From Inquilinus sp. KBS0705 (GTDB lineage: Bacteria > Bacteroidota > Bacteroidia > Sphingobacteriales > Sphingobacteriaceae), in contig VCCI02000001.1 in NCBI GenBank assembly GCA_005938025.2, positions 1,984,001 through 2,048,000 of the forward strand: DNA of 64,000 nucleotides, given 5' to 3'. Of the stretch, positions 8,442 to 16,234 are shown piece after piece (positions within the stretch are counted from its first letter, which is position 1; every line of letters begins with the position of its first letter). The notes below the pieces were generated by a model. The model made no database searches and was not told the DNA's origin. It saw only the letters and a list, made by a program, of their open reading frames with translations. Position numbers and translations under genes: made by a program.

Positions 8442-9206
8442 ATGGAACCGACAAACAAAATTGCATTAATAACAGGCGGCAGCAGGGGCCTTGGTAAAAA
8501 CACCGCGTTAAAACTGGCCCAAAATGGCAACCACGTTATTATCACTTATCGTAGCAAACAGCAAGAAGCCGAAGAAGTAGTAAAGCAAATTAAAGCACAG
8601 GGACTAAAAGCAGCCGCTTTAGCTTTAGATACCGGCAAAGTAAGCACTTTCGATGCCTTTAAAGAGCAGTTAACCGCAGTACTAAAAGAAAAGTTTGAAA
8701 GAGATAGTTTCGATTTTTTGATAAATAATGCCGGTATCGATGCCGCATCGCCATTTGCGCAAACCACCGAAGCGGATTTTGACAACCTGTTTAATGTGCA
8801 TTTTAAAGGCGTGTACTTTTTAACTCAAACGCTGCTAACTACCATTGCAAATGGTGGCCGCATTATCAACCTGTCTACAGGTTTAACACGCTTTGCCACA
8901 CCGGGCTATGCGGCATACGCATCAATGAAAGGCGCTATAGAGGTATTCACCAAGTACCTGGCTAAAGAGTTAGGCAGCCGCGGTATTGCTGCCAATTTAG
9001 TAGCACCGGGCATTATAGAAACCGACTTTACAAAACGCGCTTTTGATAGTCACCCCGGTATGCACGATTTTATCTCGTCGATAACCGCATTAGGCCGCCC
9101 GGGGCAGCCGGATGATATTGGTGGCGTCATAGCCTTTTTATGCACCGAAGATGCCCGCTGGATAAACGCGCAGCGCATAGAGGCTTCGGGCGGTATGTTT
9201 TTATAA
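8442..9206 (+). CDS. SDR-family NAD(P)-dependent oxidoreductase
   Basis: A 254-residue classical short-chain dehydrogenase. The Rossmann motif GGSRGLGKN lies at residues 12-20, NNAG at about residue 90, the catalytic Ser in NLSTGL and the YxxxK pair in YASMK. The C-terminal PGIIETDF motif is typical. The substrate is unknown; 3-oxoacyl-ACP-reductase-like and quinone or aldehyde reductases are possible. A CCTTTGTA sequence about 20 bases upstream resembles a -7 box. A strong hairpin follows the stop. The short AraC regulator upstream is its likely controller. Confidence 0.9.
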   Translation: MEPTNKIALITGGSRGLGKNTALKLAQNGNHVIITYRSKQQEAEEVVKQIKAQGLKAAALALDTGKVSTFDAFKEQLTAVLKEKFERDSFDFLINNAGIDAASPFAQTTEADFDNLFNVHFKGVYFLTQTLLTTIANGGRIINLSTGLTRFATPGYAAYASMKGAIEVFTKYLAKELGSRGIAANLVAPGIIETDFTKRAFDSHPGMHDFISSITALGRPGQPDDIGGVIAFLCTEDARWINAQRIEASGGMFL

Positions 9207-9212
9207 CCCATA

Positions 9213-9253
9213 AATAACAAAGGTGATGGCTAAAAAGCATCACCTTTGTTATT
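9213..9253. terminator. Strong intrinsic hairpin after the SDR gene
   Basis: AATAACAAAGGTGATG (9213-9228) pairs perfectly with CATCACCTTTGTTATT (9238-9253) around a 9-base loop, seven bases after the SDR stop codon. The long A/T-rich flanks fit a rho-independent terminator working in either direction. Confidence 0.85.
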
Positions 9254-9297
9254 TGGTATTGGTAAGATTGCCTATCTTTCAACACAATTTTTTAAAT

Positions 9298-10215
9298 ATG
9301 GAATTTGGCCGAGTTACCGATAGCGAATTAGCTTTAACAGATTTTACCCTACCCCCCGACCCTGAGTTTACCCTGCAAACCCTAAGGGAAAGCAACGCAG
9401 TAGCGCCATTAAAGGTGCATGCAGGTTGCGCCAAGTGGGGCCGTAAAGAATGGGTAGGCCAGATATATCCGTTAAAAACCAAGGATGCCAACTTTTTAGA
9501 TGAGTATGTAAAGCATTTTAATTGCATCGAGCTGAATGCCACCTTTTACCAGGTATACGGCCCTGCAACTATCGAAAAATGGAAGGCAAAGGCCGATGTA
9601 AACCCCGAGTTTAGGTTTTGCCCTAAATTTTCGCAAAGCATTAGCCACATACGCCGCCTAAAAAACGCGGAAGACATAACCACTACTTATTATGAAGGTA
9701 TTATGGCCTTTGGCGATAAACTGGGACCTTTATTTTTGCAGCTGAGCGATAACTTTACGCCCAAAAGCCTACCCGAACTAACTACCTACCTGGAGCATTT
9801 ACCTACTGATGTGCCTGTATTTGTAGAGTTAAGGCATAAAGATTGGTTTGCCGTTCCACAAAATAAAGAGGCCGTTTTTAGCCTGTTTAAGCGACTAAAT
9901 ATTGGCGCGGTAATAACAGACGCGTCGGGCCGGAGAGATTGTTTACACATGATGCTACCCACCCCGCACGCCTTTATACGCTTCGTTGGCAACAGCCTGC
10001 ACCCAACAGATTATGCCCGTTGTGATGAATGGGTTGACCGTATTGTACAATGGAAAGACCTGGGTCTGCAATCGGTTTGGTTTTTTATGCACCAGCACGA
10101 TGAACGGTACTCGCCCGAATTGTGTGATTATGTAATAGATAAACTAAACCAAAAATTAGGCACCAGCATACCAAGGCCTCAGTTTATTAGCGAGCAAAAA
10201 GGATTGTTTGGTTGA
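9298..10215 (+). CDS. DUF72-family protein
   Basis: A 305-residue member of the DUF72 (YecE-like) family, a TIM-barrel-type fold of unproven activity. Diagnostic segments are VHAGCAKWGRKEWVGQIYP near residue 40, HFNCIELNATFYQ near 78, and FVELRHKDWF near 177. I start at ATG 9298; the frame-open extension to 9223 runs through the upstream terminator and is not credible. It has no operon partner. Its 3' end runs into a large palindromic repeat. Confidence 0.9.
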   Translation: MEFGRVTDSELALTDFTLPPDPEFTLQTLRESNAVAPLKVHAGCAKWGRKEWVGQIYPLKTKDANFLDEYVKHFNCIELNATFYQVYGPATIEKWKAKADVNPEFRFCPKFSQSISHIRRLKNAEDITTTYYEGIMAFGDKLGPLFLQLSDNFTPKSLPELTTYLEHLPTDVPVFVELRHKDWFAVPQNKEAVFSLFKRLNIGAVITDASGRRDCLHMMLPTPHAFIRFVGNSLHPTDYARCDEWVDRIVQWKDLGLQSVWFFMHQHDERYSPELCDYVIDKLNQKLGTSIPRPQFISEQKGLFG

Positions 10216-10227
10216 TGAAATTGCACA

Positions 10228-10336
10228 ATTGTCATTTCGAACGAGCGACAGTGAGGAGAAATCTTGTTCATTTTGCTAAGTAGTCAACCGGTCATTCGAA
10301 CAGGATTTCTCCTCGTACCTCGTTCGAAATGACAAT
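10228..10336. repeat. Family B palindromic repeat, complete copy
   Basis: The left arm begins ATTGTCATTTCGAACGAG and the right arm ends with its reverse complement. Both arms carry AGGAGAAATC further in. The left arm has an extra CGACAGTG between these blocks where the right has a shorter GTACG-type piece, giving an asymmetric bulge. It lies between convergent genes, where it may help terminate both. Confidence 0.85.
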
Positions 10337-10348
10337 GCATTTTATTTA

Positions 10349-10570
10349 CTACATATCTACTGCCCTGGTACGGCTGCGTTTAATGTAGTTCCTAAAATCA
10401 AGCACGATACCGGCAAAGAAGTAAAACACCAGCGGGAAACCCACTGCCAGGAATGATGAATAGATAAAAAATAACCTGATCTTGGAGATAGACACGTTAA
10501 AACGCTCGCCAAGATAGGTACATACCCCAAAGGAGTACCGCTCAAAAAAGGTGATGATCTGTTGTAGCAT
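10349..10570 (-). CDS. PspC-domain small membrane protein
   Basis: A 73-residue protein that matches the PspC domain core: GVCTYLGERFNVSISKIR, then a single long hydrophobic stretch (about residues 34-58, FIYSSFLAVGF...FFAGIVLD). PspC proteins sense envelope stress in proteobacteria, while short Bacteroidota forms have no known role. It starts one base after the stop of the DUF2851 gene, so the two are co-transcribed. Confidence 0.8.
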   Translation of the reverse strand: MLQQIITFFERYSFGVCTYLGERFNVSISKIRLFFIYSSFLAVGFPLVFYFFAGIVLDFRNYIKRSRTRAVDM

Positions 10571-10571
10571 A

Positions 10572-11858
10572 TCAGGCAGGTTTTAATATTTTATTACCAA
10601 CGCCGCAAGCAAGGCATTTCTTATAATCGCAATAATTATTTTTCAACTCCAGCAGCGCCTGCGACTCAAAAGCCGTATTAATTTTCACACCTAAGTTAGC
10701 AAAATCAATTGTAATATTATTTTGCTCGGCGGGAATATTTTCCAACAGCTTTAAAGCCCTGCTTACAAAATGCTGCAGGCCCAGGTGCTTACCATAGCTA
10801 AACAAAAATAATACCACAGTATTAAGTAACAAGGTGTCTACCGATGCCTGTCCCAAACTTTTGCCCATTGGCTTAGATGGTTTATCAAAGCGGTAATGGG
10901 TTTCCCAGTAAGGGTTAATAGGGGTATTGTTAAAAAGCTCGCGCAGTGTCTTCACCTCCTTTATGTCCAGTATCTTCGAAAATAAGTGATTACTCTGTAC
11001 CACCAGCCCCGCAAACTGCGCCAGCCTGATGGTAGGAAAGTTTTGAGGCCGCATCCGCAGGAATTTCCACAAATGGTTTTCTATCGGGGTTAAACTGTAT
11101 TTCTTTCTTAAATAATCGTACTCCTTTTTTAGGGCAACAGGATATTCGTCGGTGTGGGTGTCTTTTAAAAAACCTGCCTGCCCAAATAGCAGCGCCTCAA
11201 TTTGCATGGGGTTATTTTTGTTTTTTGCCAATATTTGCTGCGGTAACGATTTTGCCAGCAATTCAAAAGGCAGCGCGTTTACTTTAAAGCCAAAGTTGGC
11301 CGCCAAAAACTGGTAAAAGGTTTCTTCCCAATCGCCTTTATTTTGCGTTAAAGCGGCAATTACTGTTTGCGACCGCTTCTCCAGGCGCTCAACCAAAATA
11401 CGGGTAAGCCAGTTTTGCATGGTCAGCCCATCTACCCTGGCAATACCTGCCTCGCAAGGGATAATGGTTTGATTGCCAAAAATTAAGTTGTGGTAACGCC
11501 CATACAGATCGGCTGCTATACGGTCTTTTAACTCGAGTGTGGGCACGCGTTTGCCATCAGGGCGCAGCAGGGGTACATCATCGCGGTAAACCACATGCAG
11601 TATCACATTGTCATAAGCGTTATCGGTAGTATGCCCGTGGCGCTGCCAATCCGACGATGACAGGTGCAGCTCGGCATTACCTGCCCAAACGGTATTGCCT
11701 ATACGGATGCGCGCGTTATGAAAATCGGGACCGGCATGGGTGTTGTGTAAGCCTGCCGAAAACACTTCCAATTCCTCGCCCTGGGTAGTTTGCAGGTTCA
11801 GCCTGTCAAACAGGCGAAACTTCCATACATAGTGCAAAAAATCTTCGGTGAAAAGCAT
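10572..11858 (-). CDS. DUF2851 family protein
   Basis: A 428-residue protein recognised as DUF2851, a Bacteroidota-typical family of unknown function. Characteristic segments are TEDFLHYVWKFRLFD at the start, NTHAGPDFHNARIRIG near residue 40 and AGNAELHLSSSDWQRHGH near 59. The C-terminus carries a KKCLACGVG segment with two cysteines, a possible metal ligand pair. It is cytosolic with no signal peptide. It is followed immediately by the PspC-like gene. Confidence 0.88.
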   Translation of the reverse strand: MLFTEDFLHYVWKFRLFDRLNLQTTQGEELEVFSAGLHNTHAGPDFHNARIRIGNTVWAGNAELHLSSSDWQRHGHTTDNAYDNVILHVVYRDDVPLLRPDGKRVPTLELKDRIAADLYGRYHNLIFGNQTIIPCEAGIARVDGLTMQNWLTRILVERLEKRSQTVIAALTQNKGDWEETFYQFLAANFGFKVNALPFELLAKSLPQQILAKNKNNPMQIEALLFGQAGFLKDTHTDEYPVALKKEYDYLRKKYSLTPIENHLWKFLRMRPQNFPTIRLAQFAGLVVQSNHLFSKILDIKEVKTLRELFNNTPINPYWETHYRFDKPSKPMGKSLGQASVDTLLLNTVVLFLFSYGKHLGLQHFVSRALKLLENIPAEQNNITIDFANLGVKINTAFESQALLELKNNYCDYKKCLACGVGNKILKPA

Positions 11859-11902
11859 ACAGCAAGTTAAGCAAGTTGCGGCATACTAACAAATCCCCAA
11901 AC

Positions 11903-11992
11903 GTCATTGCGCGGAGCCATAGCGACAAAGCAATCTCTACACATAAAGAGCAGCCCTGCTTATATAGAGATTGCTTCGTACCTCGCAATGAC
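11903..11992. repeat. Family A palindromic repeat, copy 1
   Basis: The left arm starts GTCATTGCGCGGAGCCATAG and the right arm ends CCTCGCAATGAC. Inner blocks AAAGCAATCTC and GAGATTGCTT pair. It lies between the divergent DUF2851 and transporter genes. Two tidier copies are at 43119-43209 and 43240-43330. Confidence 0.85.
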
Positions 11993-12029
11993 GAATAAAG
12001 ATTTAAACAATTATTTTTATCTTGCCCAA

Positions 12030-13379
12030 ATGCCTGTAACATCACCTTTAAATCATCCCGCAACCGCCCAAAGCCGGGTAATGTCTATCATTGGCGGCTC
12101 GCTGGGTAACCTGGTGGAGTGGTACGATTGGTATGTATACTCGGCCTTTTCGCTGTATTTTGCCGGGGCGTTTTTCCCCAGCGACAACCAAACGGCGCAA
12201 TTGCTTAACACCGCCGGCATATTTGCCATTGGCTTTTTAATGCGACCCGTAGGCGGCTGGCTGATGGGCACCTTTGCCGACAAGCGCGGCCGTAAAGCCG
12301 CGTTAACATTTTCGGTATTGTTAATGAGCGCGGGTTCGCTCATGATAGCCATAACGCCCGACTATAAACATATTGGTATAGCTGCACCTATTTTATTGGT
12401 GTTTGCCCGTATTGTACAAGGACTAAGCGTAGGCGGCGAATATGGTACAAGTGCCACTTACCTTAGCGAAATGGCGACCAAAAAAAACAGGGGTTTTTAT
12501 TCCAGTTTCCAATATGTCACCCTGATTATGGGGCAACTGATAGCTTTGGGTGTGCTGATATTATTGCAGCGCGTTTTTTTAACAGAAGCACAGTTACACG
12601 CATGGGGTTGGCGCATACCGTTTGCCGTTGGTGCCATGCTGGCCATTATTGTTACCTATTTGCGCCGCAGTTTACAGGAATCGGTAGTGCTGCACAAGCA
12701 GGATGATACACACAAGCATAAGCGCGGCACTTTAAGGGCCCTGTCACAACACCCCAGGGCTGTATTAACGGTTATTGGGCTCACTTTAGGCGGCACGGTA
12801 GCCTTTTATACCTTTACCACCTATATGCAAAAGTTTTTGGTGAACACCAACGGTTTCAGCAAAAATACGGCTACGCTGATATCAAGCCTTACCCTTATTG
12901 TATTTATGCTGGTGCAACCACTGTATGGGTGGGTATCCGACAAGATAGGCCGCAAGCCTATGCTAAAAGCATTTGGTATATTGGGCACTATTACCACCCT
13001 ACCTATTTTACTGTTTTTAAGCCATACCAACAACTTTTGGACAGCTTTTGGGCTTATTATGCTGGCACTGCTGGTGGTAAGTAATTACACCGCCATTAAC
13101 GCGGTGGTAAAAGCCGAACTTTTCCCGGCGCATGTGCGTGCATTGGGTGTGGGTTTCCCTTATGCCATTGCGGTATCTATATTTGGCGGCTCGGCAGAGT
13201 ATATTGCCCTATCCTTTAAACAGCACGGGCACGAAGAATGGTTTTACTGGTATGTTACCGCCTGTATAGCTGTATCGCTTATTATTTACATGACCATGAA
13301 CGATACGCAAAAGCACTCGAAGATAGAGGAAGCCTCACCCCAGCCCTCTCCAAAGGAGAGGGAGATAAAAGAAAAATAG
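12030..13379 (+). CDS. MFS transporter, metabolite:H+ symporter (MHS) type
   Basis: A 449-residue major facilitator with about 12 membrane segments. The N-terminal GSLGNLVEWYDWYVYS and the loop 2-3 motif DKRGRKAAL are typical of the MHS subfamily (alpha-ketoglutarate, proline/betaine or citrate symporters). A second GRKPM loop motif is in the C-terminal half. I start at ATG 12030, because the longer frame reads through a palindromic repeat. The last residues (about EEASPQPSPKEREIKEK) are encoded by a GC-rich repeat, so the tail looks acquired. The substrate is unknown. Confidence 0.9.
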   Translation: MPVTSPLNHPATAQSRVMSIIGGSLGNLVEWYDWYVYSAFSLYFAGAFFPSDNQTAQLLNTAGIFAIGFLMRPVGGWLMGTFADKRGRKAALTFSVLLMSAGSLMIAITPDYKHIGIAAPILLVFARIVQGLSVGGEYGTSATYLSEMATKKNRGFYSSFQYVTLIMGQLIALGVLILLQRVFLTEAQLHAWGWRIPFAVGAMLAIIVTYLRRSLQESVVLHKQDDTHKHKRGTLRALSQHPRAVLTVIGLTLGGTVAFYTFTTYMQKFLVNTNGFSKNTATLISSLTLIVFMLVQPLYGWVSDKIGRKPMLKAFGILGTITTLPILLFLSHTNNFWTAFGLIMLALLVVSNYTAINAVVKAELFPAHVRALGVGFPYAIAVSIFGGSAEYIALSFKQHGHEEWFYWYVTACIAVSLIIYMTMNDTQKHSKIEEASPQPSPKEREIKEK

Positions 13380-13416
13380 CCTTTTTAAGTCCTCTCCTGA
13401 AGAGGATTTAGGTGAG
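13334..13416. repeat. CTCACC...GGTGAG palindromic repeat overlapping a gene end
   Basis: CTCACCCCAGCCCTCTCC (13334-13351) is answered by GGAGAGGG nearby and by a second block TCCTCTCCTGAAGAGGATT...GGTGAG ending at 13416. The outer ends CTCACC and GGTGAG are inverted. The first part lies inside the transporter reading frame and supplies its last residues and stop. Confidence 0.65.
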
Positions 13417-13420
13417 TCCC

Positions 13421-14107
13421 TTACTTAGATACCAGCCCCGATATCACATTGATGCTTAACGCTACAATTGCTGTATTAAAGGCGAAAGCGATAAGCCCAT
13501 GGGCCCATGCCAGGCGGCGGATATGTTTAGAGGATATCTCCACATCTGATACCTGGAAGGTCATCCCTACCACGAAAGAAAAGTAGACGAAATCCATATA
13601 ATCGGGTTCCTTTTCATTACCCGGAAACTCCAGGCCGCCCAGTGGTGTTTTTTTACCTTTATCCATGGTATAAAATAAGTGGGCATAGCGCATGGTAAAT
13701 ACCGTATGCACCAACCACCACGATACCACTACTGCCGACATAGCTAAAATAACATAGGTACCTACGGTAGCGTCATCCTGACCTTTACTTGATTTTAGCA
13801 GCAATACAATAGCCAGCAAGCTTACCAGCGATGCTACCATCACAAATAAAAATATCATATAGCGGCTGCTATCTTCCAGGCTGGCTACTTCGCGTATCTC
13901 TTTGGGGTGCGCCCAAATAATAGTTATCCAGTCCAGTATAATAATACTCAAAGCAACCGCTATCCATACTATTAATGTAACCTCGGGTACCGATGGTATG
14001 TGCCTAACCATAAAAAATGCAGCTACGCCTACGAGGAATGATACTAAAAGCCTGTAATTGGCATCTAAACGAAGGATAAGGTACTTTTTGGGTTTTACTA
14101 AGGGCAT
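13421..14107 (-). CDS. DUF1345 family membrane protein
   Basis: A 228-residue integral membrane protein with about six hydrophobic segments and the DUF1345 hallmark YMDFVYFSFVVGMTFQVSDV followed by a conserved RRLAWAHGLIAF segment. Function is unknown. It converges with the transporter gene across the CTCACC repeat. Confidence 0.88.
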   Translation of the reverse strand: MPLVKPKKYLILRLDANYRLLVSFLVGVAAFFMVRHIPSVPEVTLIVWIAVALSIIILDWITIIWAHPKEIREVASLEDSSRYMIFLFVMVASLVSLLAIVLLLKSSKGQDDATVGTYVILAMSAVVVSWWLVHTVFTMRYAHLFYTMDKGKKTPLGGLEFPGNEKEPDYMDFVYFSFVVGMTFQVSDVEISSKHIRRLAWAHGLIAFAFNTAIVALSINVISGLVSK

Positions 14108-14113
14108 CGGTTA

Positions 14114-14186
14114 GTTCATGGTTAATAGTTTATAGCTCATGGTAGCTGCAGCAACTTCTATGAACCATAAGCTATGATCCATGAAC
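14114..14186. repeat. Imperfect inverted repeat between ywbE and DUF1345
   Basis: GTTCATGG (14114-14121) and CCATGAAC (14179-14186) are perfect inverted ends. The inner arms (TTATAGCTCATGG / CTATGAACCATAAGCTATG) are partly complementary. The whole could fold as one hairpin between two minus-strand genes. Confidence 0.55.
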
Positions 14187-14195
14187 TGCGAAGCA

Positions 14196-14396
14196 TCAAT
14201 CTTCCTCTACAATTTCGGCGACGCGGCCTACCTGGCCATCTTCCAAACGTACCTTAATTCCGCGGGAATGGAAAGACGAACTTGTAAGCAAATCTTTAAC
14301 AATGCCACGCGTTAGTTTGCCGCTGCGCTGATCTTTTTTAAGGATGATATCTACTTCCAGTCCGGGGTATATGTCGCTTCTGTTTTGGCCGTTCAT
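14196..14396 (-). CDS. YwbE family protein
   Basis: A 66-residue small basic/acidic protein of the YwbE family (DUF2196). The pattern PGLEVDIILKKDQRSGKLTRG, then HSRGIKVRLEDGQVGRVAEI, is diagnostic. I chose the ATG at 14396; the longer frame overlapping argH lacks family similarity. It is 37 bases downstream of argH and probably on the same message. Function is unknown; the fold resembles small beta-barrel RNA- or protein-binding domains. Confidence 0.85.
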   Translation of the reverse strand: MNGQNRSDIYPGLEVDIILKKDQRSGKLTRGIVKDLLTSSSFHSRGIKVRLEDGQVGRVAEIVEED

Positions 14397-14433
14397 AATT
14401 ATAGTTACACCGATTATTTTATGATTACACAGA

Positions 14434-15768
14434 TTATTTAACAAGCGCCTTTATCGCTTCATCCACCTTTGCAAAATCAAAACTGCTTACAACTTTGACC
14501 ATTGCCGCGCTTATTTCTTTGGTTTGCAAATTACCTATACTACCCTCATGAGTGTGGTTAACGGTTTTATCAGGATCAAAATTACCCTGCTCAATAGCTA
14601 AACCCACTTGCTTATACGCATCGCGGAAAGGTGTGCCGTTTAGCACAGCTTTGTTCACCACCTCTACGCTAAACAGGTAGGCGTATTTGGAGTCATCCAA
14701 TATATTTTTATTTACGCTGATATTCTCCAGCATAAATTTGGCCATTTGCAGGCAGTCTATCAAATCTGTAAAAGCCGGAAACAACAATTCTTTTAATAGT
14801 TGCAACTCGCGGTGGTAGCCCGATGGCAGGTTGGTAGTCATCATGGCCACATCGTTTGGCAAGGCCTGCAGGCGGTTGCATTTGCCGCGTATTATTTCCC
14901 AAACATCAGGGTTTTTTTTATGCGGCATTATACTGCTGCCGGTGGTCAGGTTTTCGGGGTAACTTACAAAGGCGAAATTCTGGCTCAGGTACAGGCATTG
15001 GTCCATAGCCATTTTAGCCAAAGTTGCCGCTACCGATGATAAGGCCTGCGCTATAACGCGCTCGGTTTTACCCCTGCCCATTTGCGCGTATACTACGTTA
15101 TGGTTCAGGCTTTCAAAACCCAATAATTGGGTGGTAAGCGTACGGTTTAAGGGGAACGAGGAGCCATATCCCGCTGCCGAACCTAATGGGTTTTTGTTCG
15201 TGATCTTCCAGGCGGCTAAAACCATTTCAAGGTCATCAACCAAGCCCTCGGCATAAGCCCCAAACCACAAGCCGAACGATGAAGGCATGGCTACCTGTAA
15301 ATGGGTATACCCCGGCAACAATACGTCTTTATGTTCTTCGCTCAGTTGTATCAGCTGGCCAAACAGGTTTTGGGTTTCTTCTACAACCTCTTTTAATTTA
15401 TGGCGAAAGAATAATTTCAGGTCAACCAGCACCTGGTCGTTACGCGAACGGCCGCTGTGTATTTTTTTACCAGCCTCGCCAATACGTTGAGTAAGCAGCA
15501 TCTCTACCTGTGAGTGTACATCCTCTACACCATCCTCTATAATAAAGCTGTTATTGGCAATATCAGCATAAATGGCTTTCAGTTCTTTTTGAACTACTGC
15601 CAGGTCGCCTTCATCCATCAAACCGATAGATTGCAGCATTTGCGTATGAGCAAGCGAACCTAAAACATCAAAGGCAGCCATTTCGCGGTCAAGCTCGCGG
15701 TCGCGGCCTACCGTAAAGTTTTCTACCAGTTGATTAACGTTTGTGGTTTTTTGCCATAATTTACTCAT
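14434..15768 (-). CDS. argH: Argininosuccinate lyase
   Basis: A 444-residue enzyme of the fumarase/aspartase superfamily that splits argininosuccinate to arginine and fumarate, the last step of arginine synthesis. Visible motifs are HSGRSRNDQ (residues 104-112), PGYTHLQVAMP (152-162) and the signature GSSIMPHKKNP (277-287), which carries the catalytic serine. Length is normal. It is transcribed with an argE-like gene upstream, but a four-helix-bundle gene sits between them. Confidence 0.97.
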   Translation of the reverse strand: MSKLWQKTTNVNQLVENFTVGRDRELDREMAAFDVLGSLAHTQMLQSIGLMDEGDLAVVQKELKAIYADIANNSFIIEDGVEDVHSQVEMLLTQRIGEAGKKIHSGRSRNDQVLVDLKLFFRHKLKEVVEETQNLFGQLIQLSEEHKDVLLPGYTHLQVAMPSSFGLWFGAYAEGLVDDLEMVLAAWKITNKNPLGSAAGYGSSFPLNRTLTTQLLGFESLNHNVVYAQMGRGKTERVIAQALSSVAATLAKMAMDQCLYLSQNFAFVSYPENLTTGSSIMPHKKNPDVWEIIRGKCNRLQALPNDVAMMTTNLPSGYHRELQLLKELLFPAFTDLIDCLQMAKFMLENISVNKNILDDSKYAYLFSVEVVNKAVLNGTPFRDAYKQVGLAIEQGNFDPDKTVNHTHEGSIGNLQTKEISAAMVKVVSSFDFAKVDEAIKALVK

Positions 15769-15772
15769 TGCT

Positions 15773-15790
15773 ATTTACGATTTTAGATGT
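15773..15790. repeat. 18-bp inverted repeat, argH side of the four-helix-bundle gene
   Basis: ATTTACGATTTTAGATGT at 15773-15790 recurs exactly in reverse orientation at 16204-16221, on the other side of the four-helix-bundle gene. Further partial copies of ACGATTTTAGAT follow at 15791-15802. The pair brackets the gene like the ends of a cassette. Confidence 0.75.
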
Positions 15791-15828
15791 ACGATTTTAG
15801 ATTTACTGTCTAAAACCCGAAAATCAAT

Positions 15829-16164
15829 TCACTTTGCGCGTAAAGTGTTTATTGATGATACAATTATAGAAAGAAGTTCGTTCCCTTCCTTGTAGATAGG
15901 AGTTATTTTTTCTTTCAGGTCAGGATTGAGTTCAACAAGAAGTTCCAGAAAAAACATGGTCTCATCCAATTCTTCTTCAACTATTTTAAGTTTATTAATA
16001 AAATCAGCTTTTGATTTGGCCCTGCAGGCCGCCCGGTAATTGGCTCCGGTAGAACTGGCACTTCTGGCTAACTGGTCGCAATAATTGCGGTTAACCATAT
16101 TAACAGGAATGCTCAACACCAATTTTGCATTTGCTATGGCATACTGCTTAGTCCTTGAAAGCAT
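15829..16164 (-). CDS. Four-helix-bundle protein (S23/avd-like)
   Basis: A roughly 111-residue all-helical protein of the family found as 23S intervening-sequence proteins and, as Avd, in diversity-generating retroelements. The core pattern is QLARSASSTGANYRAACRAKSKADFINKL followed by a long acidic helix (EEELDETMFFLELL). The start is uncertain: ATG 16164 is used here, but TTG 16185 or GTG 16179 would add a few residues that could complete the first helix. It is inserted between argE-like and argH genes and bracketed by inverted 18-bp repeats. Confidence 0.8.
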   Translation of the reverse strand: MLSRTKQYAIANAKLVLSIPVNMVNRNYCDQLARSASSTGANYRAACRAKSKADFINKLKIVEEELDETMFFLELLVELNPDLKEKITPIYKEGNELLSIIVSSINTLRAK

Positions 16165-16203
16165 TACTTGTCTATCCACAATCAATTTAGTTTACTATTC
16201 AAA

Positions 16204-16221
16204 ACATCTAAAATCGTAAAT
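16204..16221. repeat. 18-bp inverted repeat, argE side of the four-helix-bundle gene
   Basis: This is the exact reverse complement of the 18-mer at 15773-15790. It is followed by another partial copy (AACATCTAAAATC, 16224-16236) running into the 3' end of the argE-like gene. Confidence 0.75.
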
Positions 16222-16234
16222 CTAACATCTAAAA

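Noticed and set aside
9223..9297. Extended N-terminus of the DUF72 protein
   Set aside because: It runs through the SDR terminator hairpin and has no similarity.
11907..12029. Extended N-terminus of the transporter
   Set aside because: The extra 41 residues are a translation of the family A repeat, and the MHS family begins near the ATG at 12030.
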